Source of the DNA: Stachybotrys elegans
Taxonomy: Eukaryota; Ascomycota; Sordariomycetes; Hypocreales; Stachybotryaceae
Assembly: GCA_020746835.1 (NCBI GenBank)
Contig: JAGPNK010000021.1
Location: forward strand, 1-64,000
Direction of reading: 5' to 3'
Length of the DNA stretch: 64,000 nt
In this document: positions 1-11,643 of the stretch, piece after piece
Position numbering within the stretch: the first letter of the stretch is position 1
Layout of the letters: every line of letters starts with the position of its first letter
The notes under the pieces: generated by a model
Database searches by the model: none
Told to the model about the DNA's origin: nothing
The model's input: the letters and a program-made list of their open reading frames with translations, nothing else
Program-made: the position numbers and the translations under genes

Positions 1-2
1 GG

Positions 3-452
3 TGGGCTCCAAAGTCGTTTATGGGAGCCCATGGTGGCAGTCAGGGGGGATTGTCGATCTCGACCTTTGAGGATGATGGGATTTGCACACCTTTTGGTCT
101 CGAAGCCGAGTACACGGCCTTTTGGTTTTGTAAACAAACGGTAAAGGTTGGAACCCCATGGGTGGTGAGGCATGCGGAAACCAGACGGCTTTTTGAAGTG
201 CGAGACTTGACAAATTTAGGACAAGAGTACGAATGCGACATGCTGCTAACTTGTGACCCAATCCCAAGAGGGAGCGCGGCGGCTTGCATCAGCGTTTTAA
301 GGACTCCAAGCCCTGTTCGGCATGAGGGTGGCCCATTGACAGTGTATTGTGAGTATAAACAACGGATGGTTTTGGTCGATGTAATGGAGGATAGTACTCG
401 AGACGCCGTTCAGTTGCAGGGGCACAAGAAAATGAAAGTATGCATTAGCTAG
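3..452 (+). CDS. 3' end of an unrecognised gene cut by the window edge
   Basis: An open frame runs in from the left edge and stops at 452. The first ATG inside it is at 21, but nothing stops the frame from continuing upstream, so this is probably the last exon of a longer gene. About 150 residues are visible, mixed and soluble in character, with several Cys and no membrane segment or motif that I recognise. No function is proposed. A chance open frame cannot be excluded. Confidence 0.35.
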   Translation, partial: WAPKSFMGAHGGSQGGLSISTFEDDGICTPFGLEAEYTAFWFCKQTVKVGTPWVVRHAETRRLFEVRDLTNLGQEYECDMLLTCDPIPRGSAAACISVLRTPSPVRHEGGPLTVYCEYKQRMVLVDVMEDSTRDAVQLQGHKKMKVCIS

Positions 453-589
453 GAATATTTCACAATTCAATATTCTTTTCTCACAATATATATTTACCTT
501 GTCTTTGGTACCAGCCTATACTATATCCCAAAGGTATATGTCATTGGTAATCTTGCCGCTTCTTCAGCCAGCCTGGCCATAGCTGCCAT

Positions 590-632
590 AGATCTTGAAG
601 GCAGTAGATCTTGAAGGCAGTAGATCTTGAAG
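590..632. repeat. 16-bp tandem repeat, 2.7 copies
   Basis: The unit AGATCTTGAAGGCAGT is repeated twice exactly and then 11 bases of a third copy follow. No gene overlaps it. It is a small simple tandem duplication. Confidence 0.85.
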
Positions 633-1391
633 TTCAATTCTCTCGTTCGAATCGTCTGGATATCGTCCTATCGAACGTATTCGTCTCGTCCCCATGAGAC
701 GCTTCGCCCGCTCTGTCTCCGGATCTTGCGACATTGCGACGAGAGATCTTAAGGATACATGACGTGGGCCGCTCATGAGTACCTTTCAGATACCTCTTCT
801 TCTTCACAAAGTGCCACAACCCGAGCACGAAAGCAGGCGAGTTGAGAGTATGTTTTCTTGGTATGTCCAGCGTCTCGTATTCCATCTAACATCTATCATT
901 AGGCGACAAATTCCATCTCGACACTCGATAAGACAGAAATAGAACGCTCGGACACTCCTCTGTTTGGACTGAAAACTAACCAGCCTGTTCCGAGTTCACC
1001 GCGTAGACATGAAGCCGAGGCCAGTGGGAAATTGTCAGAGATGAGCAATAGTAACGCGACCCACAGATAAGCTCCTTGCTCCAGTCATCAGAACCGTCTT
1101 GGGTCACCCATAGACCTCGTATAACGACGGCTCTGCATGTAATGACCCTTGGCCACTGGGGTCAGAATCAAAGGATACTTCTCAAGGTGCGCTGACAACG
1201 TGACTAGTAGTCTTGAGTTACGATCGGGGTCTTCCTTCAGCCCCAGCAGTGGTTTATTGATGCAGTCGACGTTGGGGCGTTTACAGCGACTCCATGTATA
1301 AGTGTCTCCTCCAATACAAGTCGAGGGTCATCCTACTAGTCTGATCAACATCAGGCTCGTTAGAATGAAGCAGGTTGTTCGATGTGACCGC

Positions 1392-1462
1392 ACTCGTCAG
1401 CGGGGGCTCCTCAAAGTTGCTAATCTGTATCCCATTGGGGCACACGTACAGGAACTCCCACC
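1392..1462 (+). repeat. Dispersed repeat family 2, copy 1
   Basis: Carries the core CTGTATCCCATTGGGGCACA shared with six other places in the window, preceded by a GGGGGCTCCTC block and followed by a CAGGAACTCCCAC block. It is more diverged at its left end than the copies near 16.6 and 28.1 kb. Confidence 0.75.
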
Positions 1463-3692
1463 ATTAATCCAGGCATATTCCGCTTAGACGCAAACGTAGA
1501 CGCGTATGAAGAGTAGCCAGTCGGATAACTTGTTTGCTTCACTATCAACTCCTTGCCGGGAAAACATGACACACGTCTATACCTGCTCGTCTCAACATTA
1601 AAGTCAAGGCCGCGAGTAACTTCCGCGGGTATGAACCACATCTCCAAAACCCAGTTCCTTGTCGGTCAGTCCATCAGCACCAAGATATAGGGCATTGATA
1701 TAGACCATGCGCCGTGTGGGGAACGCGTTCTCGGACGAAGCCATGAAGGTCGCAATGTATGTACAGAACTGGAGGCCGGGTAACTCTGGTGGCGCATCTT
1801 CTCAAGGAGAACGAGGCAAAGTCTCACGAAACCCTTTTGCCCTCATTCTTCTTCCTGAGAGTCGTTGTCGCTGTCATCAAGGATCACATTGGCGCACCCA
1901 CCAGAGCTTGGTATTGCTGACTGTATTGGGGTAGCTTCCGGAGTAGACACCCAGCCTGAATTCAAAGAACTCAAGAGTACAATGTAGGTCTTGAGCAAGA
2001 CTGATAAGTGGGATCGATATTTGAATCGTATAGCAATGAGGCCCTGGCGGAGAAGTAAGAACATAGGTCACCGAACGGCTAAGGCAGTTGTACACATTAA
2101 GTGACTCTCAGGAGTGAATGAGGGGTTTCATCATTTCTCCATACGATAACCCGTTGACTGGTTTTGCATTACGATAGATACAGCGCAGTGTACTCCCTCT
2201 CACTAAACTCAAAAGTCTCAAAGGCATCTCTTTTGTTTCCAAAATCCTCTCTGCAGTCATTGAACGGCCAATAAACAGGAGATCGCGATAGTGGCATTCC
2301 ACTGTGGCACAAAGAGTACAAGATATCCCCTGGGCGGTTTCGTGGTCCAATCCCTGGAAATGACCCGCTAGAAAGAATAATCTTTTTTTGAAATCATTAG
2401 CATCTGCATCTCCCGTTTCCGTGGCCAATAAACTCTCAGTGTCTTCCCTTTAAGCCAGATCGCCGCAGTAGCAACGAGATGTGACATTTTTGTCTAAGTG
2501 ATGTTATACCTGTCAGTCGAGACTGATAACTCACTTAAGCGTTTTCCAATCCCTAAAGCCTCCTTCGTCGGGCTCCTTGACACGCGGCAGGATCTGGCAT
2601 GGTCGACCAGTAGTTAACACCCATGCGGGGAATCCTGTACCTTGAATTCTTCTCATAAAGGGTTGTGGGATATTTCCCTGTGGCAGATTTGTCTTGTAAA
2701 AATGCTGGTGCTAGGGTAATGCTGTTCTGAAGAAAGAGTAATATTCGTGATGCTACTAGTAGGTGGCAGGAAGTCCTCCCGCACTGTCACGAAATCTTTG
2801 TCGTGGTTAGGCGGCGCGGTTTGAGCCGACATCAGGTTTCAAGATGGCATACACTGTATCGGGAGGCTGGAAAGGCAGTCCCTTATCTGAACTGTGAGTC
2901 CCATGGCTTTCCTAGTGATCCTCAGTCTGGGGGTAAGGTAAGACTTGCGAAATGATACACACAAGTCGATGATATCATTTTCATCAGATTTCAGAATTCC
3001 AGGGAATGCTGTCATCTCATATGATTCCTTTTGGAGAGGATCATTTTGTAGACGCGCGTAAACCCGGTGAATAAAGGAGCAGCGGAAGACCCAACCACCT
3101 GATAAATATAATACTCATCTCAAGTGCTATCCTCAACAGTGTTATCAACTCCTTATCCGCCGTTGTCATCCGTGATGCTTCTAAGCCGGCGAATCCCGCA
3201 GTCAACTTTCCTTATACTGTTGCCGCAGCTTGCATGGCATTAACCTCGCTCCAATACAGGTGACTTGTCAACTCACAATCTGGTGTACTACATCTCTCAC
3301 CAGGATCTCTTCTATGGCTAGTTATGCGTACCGTTGTTTGCTATTGATTTTTAAGTTGACATAATGGCTCCTAGCCATGCTATATCTAACATGTTCTTCT
3401 GGCACTGCTTCTTGGGGTAACTTTGCTAGGCCCTTTACCATTGCATCGGCCTCCTATTGGCTACTCCATTAAGGTCTCATTTCATCTCCTTCTTCCGCCG
3501 TCTCGGCATCCAATAAATAACAATCTACCTAGTCTATATGTTACTGTTAATAATAGGCACAATAAGTATAGTCCTATCAATAACCCTGCTGCTAATGAAT
3601 GCAGTATAAGACATTAGAATTAAGAATAAGAACTGTGTAATTATTCACAGTAAAAAGCTAACTTTGAATTCTCAAATATATCCTACCCACTA

Positions 3693-5854
3693 TTAAATAA
3701 GTATTATTTCTTCCTTAGCCTCATGGTTCATAAACCTCTCAAAATGCCCTCGCTCTATATGATTATGGAAATCCACCTGGCTGCATACTCCAATACGCTC
3801 GAAATTGCCTCCCCTTGTCTCCGATGGGGTTACAACAAGTCCCGTCATATGTGTCTCAATAGACTTGTCATGCATTTTAGGAGCAATAAAGAGGGGTATA
3901 ATCCAAACAAAGAACTCGCCCTCCTCATCGAGGTCTACTATACCTGCTGTCTCATTATACCTAGCTCGTCTGACCGTAAGATCTTGCTCGCTATCGTGAG
4001 GACGCTGGAAGACTAGACGCGTGTCTAATCTGATCCGCATTCGGCCTTGTTCAGAAAGAAAGGCTAGGACGGTTGACACGTTGATAATGTTGCCCAAACC
4101 AGAATAGCCAATGGAAAGACTCGTACCCCTCTCTGCCAGTTTCGCTCGTACTTTAACTGCAACACCCTGGAGCGTGATGGAAGCATCGGTTACGTGACCG
4201 AAAGGGTTGTCATTATTGGTCAACCGGGTCCAAGCATCGACAACAGTCACAAATGTTGTGATCATAGTCGTCCCAAGAAGAGTGGCAAAATCGGGCATGG
4301 TTCCACCAACTACTGATGCCCAGGTCCAGCTAGGCATATAGCAATTTCGGGTGGACGCTAAAGTTGTTTTGACGCTCCATGCGAGTTCGTATAAAAGATC
4401 ATCCTGCCAGAGCCCTGCAAGATAGTTGCCTCCGAACCTAGCGTGAAACTGCCTCGCAATTCCAGATATCGCCACCAGAACATCCTCGGGCTTTGTCAAA
4501 TTGCGTGTCGGGTAAAGGGCTGTTACCGACTGCCTCCATTCAGCATGTGGATTTACAGGCGCGCACGAGTCGGGTGGTAACCATCGCCATTTTGGGTCAG
4601 TGTTGTCTTGGGCGGCTCCGCATTCGCATTCGTTGCTTGAACGACAACTCCAATGAACCTCGGATGTGCCAAAGATGAGGTATTGCTTGGCCGAAAGAGA
4701 CTCCTGGAGTGTCCAGCCTCTTGACTCAATGGATGAGCTGTTGGTATAATGGGGTTCAATAAGACGGTACACCAGGGGTAAGCCGCCCTGTCTTTTGATA
4801 TAACGATTGGCCGTGAGCTGTACATCTGTAAATGGCTTGCGTGGCCCTAAGAAGCCCTTTTCGTCAGACATATCTCTGGCCGCTGCAATGACGAGCTTCG
4901 CATTGGCATAAACCATCCACATCTGGCTAGACTGCTCTTCCCAGTCCTTGTCATTGTCCTGGATAATACACAGGGAATCAATCCAGAGGAAGGAGATTTC
5001 AAAACGCTGGCAGACTCTGATGGCATCTTGAATGGTTGGGGATAGGAGATGTAGTGGTATGCCTAGGCGGTAGTTGCCTATGTTGTTGTGCAGAGTTTGG
5101 AGGGGCTGAGAAGATGCCCAGCGATGGCTGAGTGCAATGTAGCTAGGATGGTTGTAATTTTGCTCAGGTTGATATTCTTTCAGTCGTGGAGGGTCCTGGC
5201 TAACGTCGATAAGTCGTAGGGGAAACTGCAGCTTCTCGGGAGTTGTGACCATCGCACATCTAGCGTGATTCTCTACGCAGTTGGACTGAAGTTTGGCTGC
5301 TATATTGAGTACCTCTTCGGGACTTCCAAGGGGGACTGGCTTGTAGCTCACAAGCTTGAAGGTATGAATATCCGGTCCTGTTGTCACGTTTAGATTAACG
5401 GTAGCCATCCCTGAAGCAAAAGTCACGAACCGTTAAGATAAACTGCTAATTCACCGGCATCCCCCCCTGAGCCCAATTCATACCGGATAGATAAGATAAA
5501 GCAATCTCCTTTAGGTTTTGTATTCACCTGAACTGCCGATAAATGGTGGGCGTAAGCCCCCCCAATGTCCTCGAAAGCATGATCGAGAACTGTGAACACA
5601 ATGGCGCATAAGGCGCACCTTGTTATTTCTCCCTTGAACGAGAACGTAGTGCTTGGCAATTCAAAGTACGTATAAGGCCGAAGGGCAGATAGATTCGGCC
5701 AAGCTTTGCTGCATGGGGTTTTGCATATAGGACAAGCTTTACTCCTCCAGAACCCAATAGACTGCTTGAGAAATCGCTTTGATCTCGCAATGGGACGAGA
5801 CATGAGGCGAAAACAGAGGAATTTATGAAAAAAGCGGTTCAGTAAGAGGGTCAT
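3693..5854 (-). CDS. HET-domain protein, two exons (705 aa)
   Basis: Encodes a heterokaryon-incompatibility (HET) domain protein, a family linked in fungi to non-self recognition and programmed cell death. Exons are 5854..5455 and 5410..3693, joined over a 44-nt intron with matching phase. The HET motifs are clear: ALSHRWASSQ near residue 223 and FLWIDSLCIIQDN near residue 270, followed by a YANAKLVIAAARD block. A WTLQE motif comes later (GWTLQESLSAKQY). The first exon has a Cys-rich CPICKTPC..CALC patch near residues 40-80, often found ahead of HET domains in these proteins. A second in-frame ATG 17 codons downstream could be the real start. The length is normal for the family. A TATA-like element lies about 60 nt upstream. 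The HET assignment is firm; the partner or trigger is unknown. Confidence 0.9.
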
Positions 5855-5910
5855 ACACTTGATAAGTATGTTATGAATAGAAAAGGCTTACTGTAATAGA
5901 GTCGCTTCTG

Positions 5911-5920
5911 GTATATATAC
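5911..5920 (-). promoter_or_regulatory. TATA-like element of the HET gene
   Basis: The sequence GTATATATAC lies 57-66 nt upstream of the HET start codon, a plausible core promoter position. This is inferred from motif and distance only. Confidence 0.4.
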
Positions 5921-5999
5921 ACAAATCCAATCAGTTACCCCTCATTGCCTAAATTACGTCACCCTGCTGGATGCTTAATAATATTTAGTAACTCACCCT

Positions 6000-6295
6000 A
6001 TACAATGTACGCCCAATAGGATAGAGCTCAGTGCGTCCGCGGAACATCGTTGTATCCTCACCGGTAGATGAGGACAGCGGCGAGCCCGGACGCCGCGGCC
6101 GTGGCGATGGAGCTGCCTGACTCGTATACCACCGTCTTTGTTGTCTTCCGGGAAGAGCACGTTGCGGCCGGGGAGCCAAATGTCGACCTTTTCGTTGACC
6201 CACAGAAGCATCTGTCGGTTTAACAATTCCCAAGGCATAATGAAGGCTATACCGTTGCTCGGGTAGTGAGATAAGGAAAGCTCAACGGTACACAC
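6000..6295 (-). pseudogene. Relic of a subtilisin-like (S8) protease, catalytic-Ser end
   Basis: One minus-strand frame reads NEKVDIWLPGRNVLFPEDNKDG, which matches the segment before the active-site serine in fungal S8 proteases of the kind joined to incompatibility proteins. The next part, in the +1 frame, reads ESGSSIATAAASGLAAVLIY, the serine motif itself (GSS-IAT). The two halves are separated by a one-base shift near 6100, so this is a broken fragment. Only about 90 codons remain; the Asp and His parts of the triad are missing. After the serine block the frame hits a stop at a GTGAGG that could once have been a splice donor. Confidence 0.6.
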
Positions 6296-6407
6296 TTTCA
6301 GATAGAAGCTCGAGAATAAAGGAAGGATAAGTCAAATTGACAGTCAAGTAGACTTATAATAGCGAATTTTCAAGAAGGTAGGTAGAAGAGGGGAATGAAC
6401 GCTGTTC

Positions 6408-6908
6408 TTAGGTATTCCTAGCTATTCTACTAAAACAGTCTGTAGTAGCAAGCTTAACTAGAGCCGATATCGCGAATGTGATGGAAATGCATCTCTCGCT
6501 AAATACAATATAGTTATACAGTTGAATCAACATCCACAGCCTCCAATTCTCGGCTCCAAGCCATATCGAAATATTGTCAACAACTGCAGACATTGCCCAC
6601 AAGAGAGACGTGTTGGTTTCTCTCCCATCAAGTGGGTTGGTTGGTGCGGATATGATATATCCATAGCGTTTATCTCTTCCGCCAGCCACGCAGGTACTGG
6701 TGCCTAGGGGCAATTCCAGTAATATTAATGAATTTACCATGGCAAAATGCAAGCTTGACAACATGCTATCTCCCCAGACATAGGATTGTTCGTGGTGTTG
6801 GGGCTTAAAACGATATGGTGTGGAGTTCAATGTGTATTGGCGAGCCTTAGGCATGGAGGGTAAGGGAGGTATAGCTCCGTTTTGGCAATGGCTAGATAAA
6901 AGAGTCAT
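6408..6908 (-). pseudogene. Relic of a HET-domain gene
   Basis: The 166-codon frame keeps recognisable scraps of a HET domain: EQSYVWGD near residue 40 and, after a degenerate middle, NISIWLGAENWRL near residue 111, corresponding to the VVIWLGPE block of the family. The LWIDAxCINQ block in between is not recognisable and the C-terminal part is missing. It lies upstream of the subtilase relic on the same strand; whether the two were once one gene cannot be told. Confidence 0.5.
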
Positions 6909-7372
6909 AGGTCTACATTAGATGACATTGCAGCCACCATGACCTGTCTCTCTTCAAATACTGGGAGTAGTGGTGCCAAGTTGCCTGTTCGGGAAGAGAG
7001 ATAGAATGCCTCTTAAGAGGGCATGAGTTGGAGACCTAGAAATGATTGGTCAAACTGGGGCTTGGGTTGGCAGTGGTTGGCTTTTATCCGGCAGATATAC
7101 ATGCTTGGTCATTAAAACTTCTAAGCAAGCAAGCGCGTACTGCATCAATGAATTAGTGTCGCTGCAATTTCAGGAATACTACAGTGAATAAAACCGCATG
7201 GTTCCAAGGCCGGCCATGTCCTTGCTCTTCTCTCGGTCTGCTGAAGTAACGGCTAGTCATCGCATATGATTCAATTTCTTGATTCCTTGTCACTTTCAGT
7301 GACCCAAGCGTCCTCCGCCTCCTCAGTTTGAATAATGCGTTTCGGCTTAACAAGGTGAGTTTGGTGGCCACC
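6909..7372. other. No gene seen
   Basis: Short frames only, none with family resemblance. The sequence is of ordinary composition. Confidence 0.5.
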
Positions 7373-7702
7373 CTAGCTCACCGCTACTTTAGCACAGCTC
7401 TCAAACGGCGCGGATGGACATACCTTTGAGAAACCCGTAGTTGTACATGTTGCTGAATCCCTGGGCGGTCTTTGAACTTCTTGAATGTCCAGCAGCCAGC
7501 TGTCGCGGATCGTAAGAGGCTTCACATTCGGGTCGAATCCCAGCTTGATGGCGTTGCCATAGACATGGTTAACTTGCTGTACTGTGAGGCCGACAAGAGC
7601 CGCCGTCTCCACTGTTGTCAGGCGCGTGGCGGCCTTGAGAGCCAACACTGCCGCCCTGGTTGCAATGCCGACTTTCGCGATACTGGAAAGCTGGTCGTCC
7701 AT
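7373..7702 (-). pseudogene. Fragment resembling the helix-turn-helix of a Tc1/mariner-type transposase
   Basis: The 109-codon frame contains LTTVETAALVGLTVQQVNHV, a helix-turn-helix pattern, followed by a GNAIKLGFDPNVKPLTIRD segment. This resembles the N-terminal DNA-binding part of fungal Tc1-like transposases, where a GFDP step and a basic-acidic linker precede the catalytic region. No DDE catalytic region follows, so at most this is a truncated remnant. The match rests on pattern memory and is uncertain; a small host DNA-binding protein is the alternative. Confidence 0.35.
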
Positions 7703-8822
7703 CTCTGTCTTTTCAGTATTGAGTCTGTGGGAACAGGCTGATGATTGCGATGCAAGGAATAGAATTCAGCTTTTCTAGCCGCAAGGGTCCCTGGTCCAAG
7801 TTTGATTGGGCGCTGACCTTACCCTGGGAGCTAACACCTAATATATCAGGTGGGAATTTCAGCGCCATAAACGGTCTCTTATGATAGAGCAGGGCGTACA
7901 GTGAGGGGAAAAGAGCAACAGTGTATGCAAATGATGACCCTACTGTCCGCAGGGCCAGAAGAGAATCAAACAATGACGGCATCGTTAGACTACTACCATC
8001 ACCCCTTGGCTGGAGTCGAACAATGAGGGGGCCACAGTAGCAGCAGACCATATATAAGCGTATGTAGGCGAGGGATCTGCGTTAGCAGACTGGCCTCTCG
8101 ATGTATGTACATACCGTTCATCGACACGTACTAAAAGCAATCCGCCGAGGTGGGGATACCGTCTCACGTACCGCAATATCGGCCGAAGTCCTCAGACTGC
8201 GTGGCGACGAAGAAGCATGTGACGACAAACCGCCTCTCATAAACTCTGTTAATGGGCTTCACTCGAGAGGTAGGAAAAGCATCATATTAGGCAATGGTCT
8301 TAGCGATGGCCCGGTAACTCCCAAGTCACGTAGAAAGAGCCGGTCTCCAGCCCTTCTATCCTCACTATGGCATTTGCTACACAAAGATAATTATTAGTTG
8401 CCAAACTCTCAGAGATAGATATGCATATATCTCGGTGGCTTGCGGAGCACATCAATAGTTTAGCCTGTTACAGGCCACGAATCATGGAGATGGCGCGGCC
8501 AGTGACAAGCCCAGAACAGCGGTTGAGTGGCAAGGAATGCAGACAAGTAGACATGAAGCACATGAGTTACCTTTTTGCACCCTGGAGGTGTCTTCAGCCT
8601 TCTTAGTACCTTCGTTCATGCTTCTTGCGTCTAGCTCCAGCTCGGAATGAAGCGATGACCAGATGAGCCGAATCCTGGCTTTAAAGAGTAGTAAAAAGTT
8701 CCATTCTTTAATTCAACACGGGCCAGCCGCATTCGAAATCTCCTCATATATCATAGCACTCCCATCGAACTATTCATCAAATTATTCCTTAGATCCGTTC
8801 CACTAATGCTAGTAAAACGGTA
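7703..8822. other. Intergenic, with one dispersed repeat
   Basis: No gene seen. The stretch holds one copy of dispersed repeat family 1. The remaining open frames, up to 112 codons, overlap that repeat or have no recognisable feature. Confidence 0.5.
7891..7980 (+). repeat. Dispersed repeat family 1, copy A
   Basis: Shares GTGAGGGGAAAAGARCAAYA and a downstream CAAACAATGA block with copies at about 32.8 and 34.7 kb (same orientation) and 31.1 kb (opposite orientation). Copy A differs from the 32.8-kb copy at scattered positions and a few indels. Confidence 0.75.
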
Positions 8823-9619
8823 TTAAGGAAACCCTCTGTGGATAACATTGCCGTTCACAGTTTCCTTTCCACGGGCATCGACAACATGTTTTGCATCACG
8901 GGGTGATAGAAAATCCAGGAAAAGATCCTCGCGGACAATAGGGGCGAAGGACCCTCTATTTGGTGCACATAGGCTCCGCATCTCTTTGGGCGCTTGCAAC
9001 CAAACTGTCCAAGGTCCTCTGCATGCTAACCAAGAAGTTAGGCCTCCGCTCGGCAGGTATCGTCTTATCAATGTCTTCTCTGAATTTTGAGTCACGCCTG
9101 TGTTCCCTACGTAGCCTGAGCTGGGAGTGGTGATAGTAATGCGTACTGTGCCAGGCTGCAAGTTCAGCCCATCAACTGCTCGGAAGAAGGCCGGTATGGC
9201 GTCCGGATTTTGCTGGTCCTGGTCACCGAGATGAACCAAAGCTTTGTTGGCATTTCCAGGAATAGTCAGAGTCCCAACGGCGGAGATGCTGATGCAGGTG
9301 GCCAGGCCAAAAGTCTCAATGCCCTGGTTCTGAGCAGTAGCTTGGGTCAACTCGTTCATGCCAAGATTGATGTTTGCCAAAGGTGGCCCAGGCAGAGCAG
9401 AAGCAGGAGCAAAAGCAGGTAGGTTATCAGCCCCTAGATAGGAAGGCAAAGGACATCGGCCAGCTCCTGGCCTATTAACCACCGTATTGGGGGTTTGGGT
9501 CGGCTAACCCGCCCAGGCAAAGTGTTCCGGCCGGCTCAGGGCATGACATAGCCATTGACAAGGCTAGTTGCCAGGAGGACATGGACGAGGACAGACGAGA
9601 GTACCTTGGCGAACTTCAT
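8823..9619 (-). pseudogene. Frameshifted gene for a small secreted protein
   Basis: An ATG at 9619 opens MKFAKVLSSVLVHVLLATS, a typical signal peptide, but the frame stops 27 codons in, after YVMP. The next stretch is coding-like in the +1 frame (EPAGTLCLGGLADPNPQYGG). The rest continues in a third frame of about 220 codons (PSYLGADNLPAF.., later FGLATCISISAVGTL). No intron with sensible borders reconciles the three, while single-base indels (for example in the CCC of the proline codon) would. The family is not recognised; the LATC..VGT and DARGKETVNGN patches look like an extracellular protein. A TATA-like element remains upstream, so decay may be recent, or these are assembly indels. Confidence 0.5.
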
Positions 9620-10461
9620 TGTGGTAGTATGAAGCAAGAGGATGTCTTGAATTTGGAACAAGTACCAGCTTGAAGAATGGATGAGATAGAATAAGTATTC
9701 GTAAATGAAGGGGAAAATAAGAGTATGAAGGGAAGGAAAAGACTGAAAAGACACATTGAACTGGAAAGGAAGGATCTCTATGATTCCATGAGCAAAAGCA
9801 AGCCTTTTTATATCATGCGGTTAAAGCTAATTTAAAAAATCTCTCCTGTGCCTCTCATGATGCTTCAGCTGCCAAGCGCATCACCAACTCATAGCCCAGA
9901 CGCATTCAATTCTAAGTAATTCTCCATCTAGCCTGGTTGGGACTCCATCTGGCTGTGGATTTCATCTTGATCTGACATATGAATGGATGAGATGAGTGGT
10001 GAGTACCTATAATTAGAAAAGAAAGCAGCGAAGAATTTAGAACAGTCCCCTTAGAGAAGAATATAGTGCACTGTTAGTGTGTACAGTAAGGCATGGAGAT
10101 CTTGGCAACAAGGGCAAAGTCCCAAACAACAACCAACAAACCCAAGACGGCATATTGCGGAGAAGGTGAGCAATTGAAGTTGCCTATTATAGACCGAGTT
10201 GGTGCTTGTGGCTGGGGCTGGTGGTATAATTACTGATCATGTGCGCTGCGCTCATCATACACCATTCTGTATGCCGTGGTAGTTTGGATTTCAGCGGAGG
10301 CGTAAGCATCCACCTGCCCATTGCGGCCAATTGGGCAGACACAGGCAAACACAGGCAATAAATAACAACCATCGCTTACCTTACCTCGCTGGTCAGCCCA
10401 AATCCCGCACTCTTCTCCCGTCACCTCTCATTTTCATACTTGAATCTTTGGCAGTGCCATC
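9620..10461. other. Intergenic between two divergent genes
   Basis: Upstream DNA of both the secreted-protein pseudogene (minus) and the 2EXR gene (plus). Apart from the TATA-like element noted above I see no gene or clear structure. Confidence 0.5.
9805..9812 (-). promoter_or_regulatory. TATA-like element of the secreted-protein pseudogene
   Basis: TATAAAAA on the minus strand, about 190 nt upstream of the signal-peptide ATG. Inferred from motif and spacing. Confidence 0.35.
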
Positions 10462-11643
10462 ATGAAAGACTCTTCACCAAGATTCGAAAGCTTCAACGAG
10501 GCTCACTTCAGCCAAGAGCTACCTGGTCTCAGCACGTTTGAGCTCTTCCCGAGACTGTCAGCTGAAATTCGGCTTCGCGTATGGGAGCTGGCGCTGCAGA
10601 GCAACAGACTCGTCACAATTGAGCTCCAGGATATCGCGCCCAAGCGAAATGGGGAAGAAAGCGACAACTGCCTCCTTCGATTTGAGGAGAGAAATTTCCT
10701 GGGAAATACCACGAGCGGTTCCCATTACCAGTGGATGCTCCGTTACGAGCCTCGGCCTCATGCTCTGTCTAGCACCTGCTCCGAATCAAGAATGGCTACG
10801 CAAAGGCACTTTCGTGTTGCTCTTCCTGCTCGGCAAAATCACACAGGGAGACCACTATATTTCTGCCCTGAATATGATTTCTTGATGATTGATATCAAGG
10901 GAGATAATGGTGGCTTGCTGGTTGACTTCCTTGTTGATTTCAAAGCTTATGACCCAAAGAATATCGGGGTTCTTCAGCTCGCCCTAAACCAGAAGAGCTT
11001 CCAGAAGCTACACAGCATCACAGCAGAGAGTATACCCAAGCAAGCCCAGCCACCCCTTGCCAGTACATTGGTCAACCTACGCTCCATCTGGGCAGCTTGC
11101 CTGCTACATTGTGGTGCACGAACTATGATTGGGTTTCTCAGTGGAACTCGCAACTATGAGACCAAGTTGAATCGGTCTATGCCTATTTTCAGTTTTGCCC
11201 CTGAGTTTGAGCTGCTTGAAAGCGACCCACGAGCAATTGAGCCTGATTTAGGACGAACAACTGTCTTCCGCCACCCCAAGCGAATGAAGGAGGCGTGGGA
11301 GTACTTTGAGAAGTGTGTCTTTGGTGGAAAATATGATCAGCCACTACAACGTACGTTTTCTTACGTTATGGCTGAGTTAACTACATCCCCCGTCATGGTA
11401 GCTGATAAGGGGACTATGAAGGAATATTTAAGCGTGGAGGCGGAGAGATGGGCTGCGAATGCTACCTTCCTCTGCTATGACTGGTGGGTAGAGCCAGAGG
11501 ATCGGAAGAGCATCCTTTCTGCGGCAGGAATGTGGTTATTTCCTGGTGACACGTTTGATAAATTGATTGGCAATGAAGATGGGAAGCTGGTGGCTAATCT
11601 AAAGGGATGCAAACCAGGGCTCCTAGTAGCTCGACTGGCATGA
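10462..11643 (+). CDS. 2EXR-domain protein (393 aa), single exon
   Basis: An intact single-exon gene. Residues 22-45 carry the block LSTFELFPRLSAEIRLRVWE, the signature of the fungal 2EXR domain (F..F..LP.EIR..IW). The rest has conserved-looking features of these proteins, such as YEPRPHALSST and a FCPEYDFLMID segment near residue 140. 2EXR proteins are expanded in Pezizomycotina and often sit among incompatibility genes, but no biochemical activity is established. No signal peptide or membrane segment is seen. The start is the first ATG of the frame. The nearest neighbours are relics, so context gives no hint of function. Confidence 0.85.
   Translation: MKDSSPRFESFNEAHFSQELPGLSTFELFPRLSAEIRLRVWELALQSNRLVTIELQDIAPKRNGEESDNCLLRFEERNFLGNTTSGSHYQWMLRYEPRPHALSSTCSESRMATQRHFRVALPARQNHTGRPLYFCPEYDFLMIDIKGDNGGLLVDFLVDFKAYDPKNIGVLQLALNQKSFQKLHSITAESIPKQAQPPLASTLVNLRSIWAACLLHCGARTMIGFLSGTRNYETKLNRSMPIFSFAPEFELLESDPRAIEPDLGRTTVFRHPKRMKEAWEYFEKCVFGGKYDQPLQRTFSYVMAELTTSPVMVADKGTMKEYLSVEAERWAANATFLCYDWWVEPEDRKSILSAAGMWLFPGDTFDKLIGNEDGKLVANLKGCKPGLLVARLA

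Larger units (their letters stand above)
453..3692. other. Gene-poor stretch with short repeats
   Basis: I see no convincing gene here. Open frames are short and without family resemblance; the longest, about 106 codons on the minus strand at 2108-2428, has no recognisable motif. The stretch holds one short tandem repeat and one copy of a dispersed repeat, listed separately. From about 3500 to 3700 the DNA becomes strongly AT-rich with many TA steps, as expected of old RIP-mutated repeat DNA. Confidence 0.5.

Noticed and set aside
6003..6040. Possible eighth copy of repeat family 2 (CTCTATCCTATTGGGCGTACA on the minus strand)
   Set aside because: Only about 20 bases agree and neither flanking block of the family is present; it lies in the subtilase relic.
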